A stretch of DNA of 5,257 nucleotides, from the NCBI GenBank assembly GCA_050288705.1, contig JBNKEI010000192.1, positions 1 to 5,257 of the forward strand, written 5' to 3'. Shown in pieces: positions 1 to 5,177 of the stretch. The notes under the pieces were generated by a model that saw only the letters and a program-made list of their open reading frames with translations, searched no databases and had not been told where the DNA came from. The translations under genes were made by a program, and so were the position numbers. Every line of letters starts with the position of its first letter. Within the stretch, counting starts at the first letter, position 1. The DNA comes from JBNKEI01 sp050288705. Its GTDB lineage: Bacteria; Myxococcota; Myxococcia; Myxococcales; UBA5297.

Positions 1-829
1 AGTCGTAGAACGCTTCTGGCGACCGTGCATACATAGGCTGCGCATCACTAAATACAACCGGGGTAAGCTTCAAATATCTTTCGTTGGTAAAAGTAATCAA
101 ATCGGAAGACTCTGCGACCACAATGCTTGGGCTCGGACTACTCCAATAGTCCGAACTAGACCACGAACGTGTCCAATCAGTGGCCAGAACAATAAATGTT
201 CCGTCCAATTTCCTCAGAATAAATGGATCGTGTAGGCGATTGCTGCCTAAAGCACCAAGTCTATATTCGGGTAGAATTGGCGCAAGCTCGCTCCAATCGT
301 ATCCATCTTCGGAGTATGCTAAATGATGCGCGTCCTGCAAAAAACTTCTCGATGATGGGTTCCCTGCCAGAAAATAGCTCATCACCCAGGCGGAAGTATT
401 ATCCGGCGGGTATATGATTACCTTGGCAGATGCACTTAAACTCGGGTAACGATTAGATACCGCCCTGATAGTTGTCTTTGATGCAAAAACACCTTGCGCA
501 GGCGAAGTGTACTTACCCGAGTCATCAATCGTTCCCACTCCGTTTGCCTCGACCCTCCAGGTAACGTCGGTAATGGGTCGTCCGTCAATTTTAGCAGTAA
601 ATAAAGTAGCCGTTCCTGCGTAATTAGAAGCCTTGCTAGGCTCAATTGTCAACACCGACTCTGCAACTCCTTTGGCGCAAATATTGTAAGCATTACAACC
701 GTATTCGGTCGGACAATCTAGACTTGATTCGCAGGATATTTCAACTTCTTTCAGAGCAGGACACCCGGAAAGACCAAATAATGCATATATAAGCGTAAAC
801 ATGCAAACGCATACAAACCTGCGACTCAT
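1..829 (-). CDS. Secreted lipoprotein with Ig-like domain and GH43-like glycoside hydrolase start (partial)
   Basis: The first 276 codons are present and open; the gene continues past position 1. The ATG at 827-829 follows a good Shine-Dalgarno (AGGAGAG, complement of 834-840). Residues 1-22 are a signal peptide ending in the lipobox L20-S21-G22-C23, so the product should be a lipid-anchored exported protein. Four cysteines follow at 33, 39, 45 and 51, each six residues apart, a pattern I associate with myxobacterial lipoproteins. Residues about 58-140 resemble a bacterial Ig-like domain (TW at 90-91, GTIDDSGKYTSP at 99-110). From about 147 the sequence resembles the N-terminal blades of GH43 arabinosidase/xylosidase-type propellers: VMSYF (149-153), HDPFILRKLDGTFIVLATD (200-218) and SPEAFYD (270-276). 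D201 is the candidate catalytic base. The remaining catalytic acids would lie outside the window, so activity and substrate are unknown. GH43-like assignment is from recalled family motifs. Confidence 0.72.
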   Translation of the reverse strand, partial: MSRRFVCVCMFTLIYALFGLSGCPALKEVEISCESSLDCPTEYGCNAYNICAKGVAESVLTIEPSKASNYAGTATLFTAKIDGRPITDVTWRVEANGVGTIDDSGKYTSPAQGVFASKTTIRAVSNRYPSLSASAKVIIYPPDNTSAWVMSYFLAGNPSSRSFLQDAHHLAYSEDGYDWSELAPILPEYRLGALGSNRLHDPFILRKLDGTFIVLATDWTRSWSSSDYWSSPSPSIVVAESSDLITFTNERYLKLTPVVFSDAQPMYARSPEAFYD

Positions 830-833
830 AAAT

Positions 834-840
834 CTCTCCT
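834..840 (-). promoter_or_regulatory. Shine-Dalgarno of the GH43-like lipoprotein gene
   Basis: The minus strand reads AGGAGAG, then a short A/T spacer, then ATG at 829. It supports this start and hence the signal peptide. Confidence 0.7.
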
Positions 841-849
841 CAGAGCACC

Positions 850-1060
850 AATCAACGTTTTGCGCCTCCCTGAAAAAAACATTTGCTTTACTCTGAAGCT
901 GCATTGACCCAACCCAATAAATTGACCTCCGGGGGTAATATTACTTACTTTCAACCCCTGAAGGCCGGTTTGTCAAGATTGGCTCATGCAACCATGTTTC
1001 TAAAATACCGTACACAGTTGATTTTTTTTGGACTTTGCAAATATCTCGAAAACGTTGATT
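850..1060. repeat. 12-bp perfect inverted repeat pair
   Basis: AATCAACGTTTT at 850-861 is the exact reverse complement of AAAACGTTGATT at 1049-1060. The 187 bp between them have no gene. The match stops at both ends and no direct target duplication flanks it. It could be a pair of binding sites for one regulator in opposite orientation, or the ends of a small nonautonomous element. A 12-bp pair somewhere in 5 kb is not very rare, so chance is possible. Confidence 0.4.
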
Positions 1061-1075
1061 CTATTCGGTTCAGGT

Positions 1076-1118
1076 AATACAAATGAATACAATTCAATAC
1101 TCGAGATTTGTCGAATAC
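1076..1118. repeat. AATAC direct repeats, three in 10-bp phase
   Basis: AATAC occurs at 1076-1080, 1086-1090 and 1096-1100, exactly 10 bp apart, and again at 1114-1118. The intervening bases differ. A 10-bp period places the copies on nearly the same helix face, as in cooperative binding sites. No known operator is recognised. Confidence 0.4.
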
Positions 1119-1185
1119 ACTACCACGAAGTCTATCCTTGGCGTTTTTTTATGACTTCCTTGATCGATTACCGCTCCATGCGCCT

Positions 1186-1218
1186 GGTCAATTCCCGCTA
1201 TATAAAACGGGAATGACC
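1186..1218. terminator. Strong hairpin just after the coiled-coil lipoprotein gene
   Basis: GGTCAATTCCCG (1186-1197) pairs with CGGGAATGACC (1208-1218): 11 base pairs with one bulged A, around a 10-nt AT-rich loop. It begins 15 bp beyond the stop codon at 1233-1235, as expected for the end of that transcript. Neither strand has a T-run directly after the stem, so it is not a textbook intrinsic terminator. It may instead stabilise the 3' end or be a protein-binding site. Confidence 0.4.
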
Positions 1219-1232
1219 CCGATTCATAGAAG

Positions 1233-1919
1233 TTAACCCGGAGGAGATCGAGCACCAGCTTGGTATTGCTGTTCTGCCTCTCTCCAAGCCATGCGCTTTT
1301 GCATATAAGCTGCGCGTTGCGCCTGAACCTGGCGTTGAGCATCGGCGACTTCATTTTGGTTCTTTTGCACGGCATCTTCGAATTCCGACGCATCGTACTC
1401 TTTCGCGTCGGGACTATTGGCTGCTACCAAGGCTTGATATTTGGTGCGCTCCAATTCGGCTTGCGACAAATCTTGTTCTTTCTGAGCCAAATCCAGTTCC
1501 CTACGAGCCAATTCCTCACGGGAGTTATCGGCATCAATTTGTGCTTGAGCCACTTGCTCTTTTCTATCCAGATTGTTCAATTCCTGCTGAGCGGTTTCAA
1601 CTGCGGGAATGTCGTTGCGTTCCTGTGCGGCTTCCAATCTGGCCTCGGCTGCCTTTTGCTGCTGTTCGACAACCTTCATCTCAGCTTTGGCAGCATCCAG
1701 ACTGTTCTTAGCATCGGTGACCATGTTTTCAGCTCGGGTTACCTCGTCGCTAGCCTGCATGACGTCCATGCGCGCTTCATCTACCTGGGCCAACGATGCC
1801 TGCGGAAGCCGAGCTATGTAAGAATTATCTACCGAAGCCTTTTTGCTTCCATTGGTAGCGCACGCTGCCGCAGCCATGGCTCCTAATAAGACTGGCAAAG
1901 CCAGTTTTTTGTTTCTCAT
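1233..1919 (-). CDS. Coiled-coil lipoprotein of unknown function
   Basis: The 228-residue product starts with a short signal peptide (KK at 4-5, hydrophobic 6-19) and a permissive lipobox A17-A18-A19-C20. Residue 21 is Ala, not Asp, so the mature protein would by the usual rule go to the outer membrane. From about 42 to 165 and 178 to 222 it is almost entirely helical, Ala/Gln/Glu-rich heptad-like sequence with essentially no Gly or aromatic residues, typical of long coiled coils. A short break with NSPDAKEYD (168-176) separates the two helical stretches. It ends with a small SPPG tail. A DUF4398-like or other periplasmic coiled-coil lipoprotein is possible, but I do not recognise a family. 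A strong Shine-Dalgarno (AGGAGG, complement of 1926-1931) precedes the ATG. It is probably its own transcript, 124 bp downstream of greB and in the same direction. Confidence 0.85.
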   Translation of the reverse strand: MRNKKLALPVLLGAMAAAACATNGSKKASVDNSYIARLPQASLAQVDEARMDVMQASDEVTRAENMVTDAKNSLDAAKAEMKVVEQQQKAAEARLEAAQERNDIPAVETAQQELNNLDRKEQVAQAQIDADNSREELARRELDLAQKEQDLSQAELERTKYQALVAANSPDAKEYDASEFEDAVQKNQNEVADAQRQVQAQRAAYMQKRMAWREAEQQYQAGARSPPG

Positions 1920-1925
1920 CTTTCC

Positions 1926-1931
1926 CCTCCT
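1926..1931 (-). promoter_or_regulatory. Shine-Dalgarno of the coiled-coil lipoprotein gene
   Basis: AGGAGG on the minus strand ends six bases before the ATG at 1919. It is a near-ideal ribosome site and suggests strong expression, as expected for an abundant envelope lipoprotein. Confidence 0.7.
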
Positions 1932-1954
1932 ACCTTGTTAGAGCGTTGCTTTTA

Positions 1955-1978
1955 GCCTTCCTAAACTAGCCTAGGAAT
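1955..1978. repeat. Small inverted repeat upstream of the coiled-coil lipoprotein gene
   Basis: TTCCTA and TAGGAA flank an 8-bp centre in the gap between greB and the lipoprotein gene, where its promoter must lie if it is not co-transcribed. Further toward greB, CCTTTT/AAAAGG (2004-2017) forms a second small palindrome. Either could be an operator or part of greB transcript termination; neither has a downstream T-run. Confidence 0.2.
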
Positions 1979-2043
1979 GCTTCCCGCCCCTGAGAAGCCC
2001 TTACCTTTTCAAAAAGGGGAGCCGAGGAGAAACGATTTTGCCT

Positions 2044-2622
2044 TTAGGGTTCTGAATGTTCTGATTGATACTTAATTTTCAACACCGTCACTTCCGTCGA
2101 CCCCTTGGGGCGTATTACGGTAACTTCGTCGCCTTCCTTTTTCCCCAACAAAGCCTTGCCCAGAGGAGATTCTACGCTAATTTTTCTTTGTCTCACGTCA
2201 AACTCGTCTGGCCCTACAATGCGATAGGTGGAAGAGACCCCTTCCTCATCTTCTACCGTAACCCAAGCACCAAAATAGACTCGATCATTTCCCGGAGGGG
2301 ATTTAACCACCGTCAAACTATCAAGCCTTTTGGATAAGTAGCGAATCCGCCTATCGATTTCGCGCAGTTTCTTTTTCCCGTAAATATATTCAGCGTTTTC
2401 TGAACGATCGCCTAAAGCCGCGGCAGCAGCAACCTCAGACGTTACTCGTGGGCGATCTTCTTTCCAAAGCTTTTCCAACTCTTCCTGCAAGCGCCTAAAA
2501 CCTTCAGGAGTAATGTAGCGAGCCCCTCTTTGATGGCCGCCATGCTCGGCATCTATTCCCACATCATCGTCTTCATCGTCTTCCTTCTTCTTGGTCATCG
2601 CATCGGTGTCTCTGGACATCAT
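2044..2622 (-). CDS. greB: Transcription elongation factor GreB
   Basis: GreB binds the RNA polymerase secondary channel and stimulates cleavage of backtracked RNA, rescuing stalled complexes. From the ATG at 2622 the product is 192 residues. The N-terminal helical hairpin spans about 37-101, with the tip motif LGDRSENAEY (70-79); D72 and E75 match the acidic pair that positions the catalytic Mg. KKKLREIDRRIRYL (83-96) and VYFGAWV (115-121) are GreB-type, not GreA-type, signatures. The C-terminal FKBP-like domain covers about 113-185. Compared with E. coli GreB it carries about 34 extra N-terminal residues rich in Lys, Glu and Asp (KKKEDDEDDD). The start is chosen because AGGAGG (complement of 2628-2633) lies five bases before this ATG and eight before the next one at 2619. 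An upstream in-frame ATG at 2655 would add 11 residues but has a poorer ribosome site. Confidence 0.93.
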   Translation of the reverse strand: MMSRDTDAMTKKKEDDEDDDVGIDAEHGGHQRGARYITPEGFRRLQEELEKLWKEDRPRVTSEVAAAAALGDRSENAEYIYGKKKLREIDRRIRYLSKRLDSLTVVKSPPGNDRVYFGAWVTVEDEEGVSSTYRIVGPDEFDVRQRKISVESPLGKALLGKKEGDEVTVIRPKGSTEVTVLKIKYQSEHSEP

Positions 2623-2627
2623 TCTTG

Positions 2628-2633
2628 CCTCCT
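2628..2633 (-). promoter_or_regulatory. Shine-Dalgarno deciding the greB start
   Basis: AGGAGG lies inside the frame that would be coding if the ATG at 2655 were used. Its position favours the paired ATG codons at 2622 and 2619 as the real start. Confidence 0.6.
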
Positions 2634-2655
2634 GCGGCAACTCCCTTGCCTTCAT

Positions 2656-2812
2656 TGAATTGGCCTCAATGTGTACCTGGAAAAAAGGTAAGGAGCATTA
2701 CGTCAGGATTGACCCTCTGGTAATCGTGACCCCAGCATCCTCTCAGAGCCATCCATTCTTGAAATAGGGCCATTTTTCCAAACTCAGGCAAGTACAAACA
2801 TAGGAGCAAAAA
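2656..2812. promoter_or_regulatory. Divergent promoter region between greB and the PilZ gene
   Basis: The genes on each side read outward, so both promoters should lie here. On the plus strand, TTGAAA at about 2759-2764 is a possible -35 box, but no convincing -10 box follows at 16-18 bp. No clear operator or hairpin is seen. Confidence 0.4.
2802..2806 (+). promoter_or_regulatory. Shine-Dalgarno supporting a TTG start
   Basis: AGGAG is followed by six bases and then TTG at 2813. The next in-frame ATG (2837) has no ribosome site, so the TTG is the better start. Confidence 0.6.
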
Positions 2813-3724
2813 TTGCAAAAACCTAAAGAACCAGTAGCCATGAAGGAGCTTGTCGTGAAAAACAAAACCCAAATCGATAGTCTGGTTGCCGAGTACCATA
2901 CCTTGATTGCAGATGCCAAGAAACGAACACTAAGTCCTGATGAAAATCGGCGCCTAGAAACGTTAAAAGAGACCGTATTAAATGCCGCAGCGCTCACCAA
3001 CACTAAGGTAGGCTTCCCACCGCGCCAACCACGCGCTCCAGTCACTCTGGAAGTCAGGTTTCGCAACCGAGAAGATGCCGGAAAAGCAGTGGCGCGAGAT
3101 ATCAGCACCGGCGGCATGTCCATTGAAGCTGGTCGATCTTTGCCCAAAGGCACCGTTTTGCATCTTCAGGTGCAGATTCCTGGCTGGCAAGACCCAATAT
3201 TGGTAGACGGAGAAGTAGTTTGGACCACCGCAACCTCCATGGGAATCGCTTTTCAAGACCTTCGCCCTCAAGAAGAAAAACGCTTAAAGCAACTTGTCGT
3301 GGAAAGCGGTAGCTTACTTACCAGCTTAAGCTCGGTGTTTGGAAAAAAACCGCGTCCTGCTCCGGCAACCGTGCTTGGCGGTGCAAGCATTGCTCTAAAT
3401 ATTGGAGACGAATTCCTAAGCGACGTAACTGCCGAGTTGCTTGGTTTGCATGGATACGCCGTTTACGACTCGTTCGACTCGTCGGTAGATTTATTGGTAA
3501 CCGATCCTCTTAGGCTAGCGGACTCTATCGCGTCCGCCCCTAACCGCCCAGTCATTGTAATTAATGCTAGCGGCCCTGATTCTCTAGTAGGAGGCCTGAG
3601 CGGTTTCCGGCCCGCAGCCTGGGTCCCCCGACCGGCCAATGCCGCCCGCATCGTGGAGGCAGTTCGACGAATGGTAACCACCGTGCCGCGAATCATTCGC
3701 CCAAAACCTGCTGCCAGCTCCTAA
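2813..3724 (+). CDS. PilZ-domain (TIGR02266-type) protein with shortened receiver-like C-terminus
   Basis: The 303-residue product has three parts. Residues about 11-62 are a charged helical segment. Residues about 71-165 are a PilZ domain of the myxobacterial TIGR02266 type: PRQPRAPV (70-77), DISTGGMSIE (96-105), LPKGT (110-114), DGEVVW (132-137), GIAFQDL (144-150). Family members that bind cyclic di-GMP carry RxxxR before DxSxxG; here the first Arg position is Pro70 and only R71/R74 remain, so binding is uncertain. Residues about 189-290 look like a degenerate response-regulator receiver: an acidic pair at D199-E200, a possible phospho-acceptor D231 (VDLLVTD), a strand RPVIVINAS (245-253), and VPRP (271-274) where the usual Lys-Pro is Arg-Pro. 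The spacing between strands 2 and 3, and between D231 and the next strand, is shorter than usual. No signal peptide or membrane segment is seen, so it is cytoplasmic. It is transcribed away from greB and converges on ilvE. Confidence 0.85.
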   Translation: MQKPKEPVAMKELVVKNKTQIDSLVAEYHTLIADAKKRTLSPDENRRLETLKETVLNAAALTNTKVGFPPRQPRAPVTLEVRFRNREDAGKAVARDISTGGMSIEAGRSLPKGTVLHLQVQIPGWQDPILVDGEVVWTTATSMGIAFQDLRPQEEKRLKQLVVESGSLLTSLSSVFGKKPRPAPATVLGGASIALNIGDEFLSDVTAELLGLHGYAVYDSFDSSVDLLVTDPLRLADSIASAPNRPVIVINASGPDSLVGGLSGFRPAAWVPRPANAARIVEAVRRMVTTVPRIIRPKPAASS

Positions 3725-3736
3725 GGCCGCTTTGGC

Positions 3737-3756
3737 AACTTCATTAAACTTCATTA
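3737..3756. repeat. Tandem 10-bp duplication at the ilvE stop codon
   Basis: AACTTCATTA occurs twice in direct tandem (3737-3746, 3747-3756). Read on the minus strand, the first copy encodes the last codons (Asn-Glu-Val) and the second begins with the TAA stop. With only one copy the ilvE frame would run on into the convergent gene, so the duplication sets the present C-terminus. Confidence 0.8.
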
Positions 3757-4859
3757 GCCAGTTGCTCGATATCAAGCTGGTCTATTCGCTCCACCCATCC
3801 AAAAACATCGGGTTCTTCGGCTCGCTGAAGTCGAATAAGGTATTCATACATGCGCAAAGTAATTGGCCCAGTCTGGTTCTTATTGACCCAGTATTCTTTG
3901 CCACGGTAAGAAAATGATCCTACCGGAGTAATTGCTGCCGCAGTTCCGGTTCCGAAACTCTCTTGCAAATCACCATTTTCGGCGGTCTCAATCACTTCAT
4001 CAATTGACACCGGCCGTTCACATACCGGAATACCCCACATCTTTGCAATTTGGATAACACTATCGCGGGTAACGCCTGGAAGAATTGTGCCACCTAAAGG
4101 AGGTGTGATTAGTTGGTCTTTTATCACAAAGAAAATGTTCGAAGTTCCTACTTCCTCCACATACCTTCTTTCAATAGCATCCAACCAAAGTACCTGGCTG
4201 AATCCCAAAGAAGCTGCCTTCTTTTGACCCATTAGACTATGAGCGTAATTAGCAGCAGTCTTTGCCTGCCCAAGTCCACCACGAGCTGCGCGAATGTCTT
4301 CCTCAGATACCCAAATACGAACTGGATTAAACCCCCCGGCATAGTAGGCGCCTACTGGTCCAACAATTATGTAAAAAGCATACTCATTGCCCGGCCGAAC
4401 TCCGAGGAAAGGATCGGTGGCAATTAGCATGGGGCGTATATACAACGAGCAATTAGGGTCTTGCGGTATCCAGTCGCGATCCACTAACACTAATGATTTT
4501 AGAGCACGCCCAAACAAATGCTCGTCGACGGTTTCCATTACCAAACGGCTACAGGAATCGCGCAACCGTTCAGCGTTCTTTTTCCATCGAAATAGATAAA
4601 TGCCATTGTCCGCCCCCCGGTAAGCTTTCAACCCTTCGAATACTTGCTGTCCATAGTGCAAGCATAGCGCCGCAGGATCAAGCCGTAGGGGCCGCAAGGG
4701 CTCGATTCTCGTCTTGTGCCATCCGTTCGCCTGGTCAAATTCCGTCGCAAAAAAATGATCGGAAAAATGGCGGCCAAACCCAATGGCACCTAAGTCACTA
4801 GGCTTGGCTTTCTTATTAGTGCTCGAAACTCGTTGGATGGCAATTCGCTGGTCACCCAT
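3744..4859 (-). CDS. ilvE: Branched-chain amino acid aminotransferase, type II
   Basis: This PLP enzyme transfers the amino group between Leu, Ile or Val and 2-oxoglutarate, the last step of their synthesis and the first of their breakdown, in the cytoplasm. The 371-residue length and motifs fit the type II (TIGR01123, eukaryote-like) branch of fold-type IV aminotransferases. Visible signatures are YGQQVFEGLKAYR (69-81), RPMLIATDPFLGVRPG (142-157), the PLP Schiff-base lysine K200 in GGLGQAKTAANYA (194-206), EEVGTSNIFF (235-244) and the phosphate-cup stretch TGTAAAITPVG (304-314). The ATG at 4859 is the only start codon in its frame after an upstream TGA; its ribosome site is weak (GGAAAG). 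The gene stands alone, with no other ilv or leu genes beside it, and its stop is 19 bp from that of the convergent PilZ gene. A possible leader peptide and hairpin upstream are listed separately. Confidence 0.96.
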   Translation of the reverse strand: MGDQRIAIQRVSSTNKKAKPSDLGAIGFGRHFSDHFFATEFDQANGWHKTRIEPLRPLRLDPAALCLHYGQQVFEGLKAYRGADNGIYLFRWKKNAERLRDSCSRLVMETVDEHLFGRALKSLVLVDRDWIPQDPNCSLYIRPMLIATDPFLGVRPGNEYAFYIIVGPVGAYYAGGFNPVRIWVSEEDIRAARGGLGQAKTAANYAHSLMGQKKAASLGFSQVLWLDAIERRYVEEVGTSNIFFVIKDQLITPPLGGTILPGVTRDSVIQIAKMWGIPVCERPVSIDEVIETAENGDLQESFGTGTAAAITPVGSFSYRGKEYWVNKNQTGPITLRMYEYLIRLQRAEEPDVFGWVERIDQLDIEQLANEV

Positions 4860-4921
4860 ATCAATCGCTTTCCATTCTCTTTGACCAATTGTGCGCCCTT
4901 CTAGCGCAGTCTTGGCAGATC

Positions 4922-4948
4922 AAAAAACTTAGTGGCGAAAAATCCCAC
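4922..4948 (-). terminator. Weak hairpin plus T6, possible ilvE attenuator
   Basis: On the minus strand GTGGG (4948-4944) can pair with the CGCCAC arm (4937-4932) with one bulged G, giving about five base pairs, followed after four bases by six T residues (4927-4922). The stem is short for an intrinsic terminator. It lies 63 bp upstream of the ilvE start and 13 bp after the possible leader peptide, the layout expected of an attenuator. Confidence 0.25.
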
Positions 4949-4961
4949 ATAAAATAAAAGA

Positions 4962-5021
4962 CTAAACCAGTAGCCACACTTTCGACAATAGACTATTGAA
5001 AAAGGCTAGTGTTTTCTTCAT
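4962..5021 (-). CDS. Possible 19-residue leader peptide rich in Leu/Val
   Basis: An ATG-initiated frame encodes MKKTLAFFNSLLSKVWLLV and then TAG, upstream of ilvE on the same strand. Five Leu and two Val codons lie among 19, and CTA is used three times. A leader peptide rich in the amino acids the downstream enzyme handles is the hallmark of translation-coupled attenuation. Against this, there is no good Shine-Dalgarno (only AGTGG one base before the ATG), there is no Ile codon, and the composition also resembles a signal-peptide remnant. Treat it as a candidate only. Confidence 0.25.
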   Translation of the reverse strand: MKKTLAFFNSLLSKVWLLV

Positions 5022-5030
5022 ACCACTAGA

Positions 5031-5177
5031 GGTCTTGTGTGTAACCTGAAACACGCAGTGACCAAATCGGCTGCTTAGAAGCAGAATCACCGACAAGAGA
5101 AGCCCTCAAGCCCTTTCTGAGGCCCTTAAGGCTTCCCTACTTGTAACTATTCAGCGATAGCTGATCTTACGACAACC
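5031..5177. ncRNA. Candidate structured region: three hairpins within a closing helix
   Basis: Hairpin 1: TCGG-CTGCT (5067-5075) with AGCAG (5080-5084) and CCGA (5090-5093). Hairpin 2: ACAAG and GAAGCC (5093-5104) with GGCTTC and CTTGT (5130-5144), continued inward by a bulged AAG/CTT stem. Hairpin 3: TCAGC-GATA-GCTGA (5151-5164), perfect. A closing helix could form from GGT and TGTGTAA (5031-5044) with TTAC, ACA and ACC (5167-5177), with small bulges. No RNA family is recognised and the strand is uncertain; a G-T pair in hairpin 2 fits the minus strand better. Hairpin 2 alone could instead terminate a minus-strand gene entering from the right. Confidence 0.3.

Larger units (their letters stand above)
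830..1232. other. Noncoding gap between two minus-strand lipoprotein genes
   Basis: This 403-bp gap should hold the promoter of the lipoprotein gene that starts at 829 and the end of the transcript from the gene that stops at 1233. Short open frames inside it (for example 883-1077 and 1028-1216, plus) have no ribosome site and no protein-like composition. On the minus strand a TTGACA lies at about 973-978, but no good -10 box sits at the right distance, so I call no promoter. The gap contains several repeats listed separately, a perfect 10-bp palindrome GTAATATTAC at 935-944, two TTGACC copies (904-909 and 922-927), and T-runs at 1022-1029 and 1144-1150. Confidence 0.6.

Noticed and set aside
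883..1216. Two short plus-strand frames in the 830-1232 gap
   Set aside because: Each is about 60 codons, with no Shine-Dalgarno and irregular composition; they cross the repeats described for the gap.
1094..1393. Minus-strand frame overlapping the end of the coiled-coil lipoprotein gene
   Set aside because: It is a shifted reading of the real gene and the following noncoding gap; no family features or ribosome site.
1260..1886. Long plus-strand open frame of about 208 codons
   Set aside because: It is antisense to the coiled-coil lipoprotein gene. Its Leu/Cys/Phe-rich product is what the complement of Ala/Gln/Glu-rich heptads gives, and it has no ribosome site.
1999..2693. 11-bp inverted repeat CCTTACCTTTT flanking greB (1999-2009 and 2683-2693)
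   Set aside because: A few 11-bp inverted pairs are expected by chance in a 5-kb window, and the flanks are not otherwise similar, so it is not evidence of a mobile greB unit.
2743..3271. Minus-strand open frames opposite the PilZ gene
   Set aside because: They overlap a clear PilZ coding frame, have no recognisable domain and have no ribosome site.
3705..3738. Bidirectional terminator at the convergent junction
   Set aside because: Only a weak GCTGCCA/TGGCAAC pairing with a mismatch or wobble is visible, and no T-run follows on either strand.
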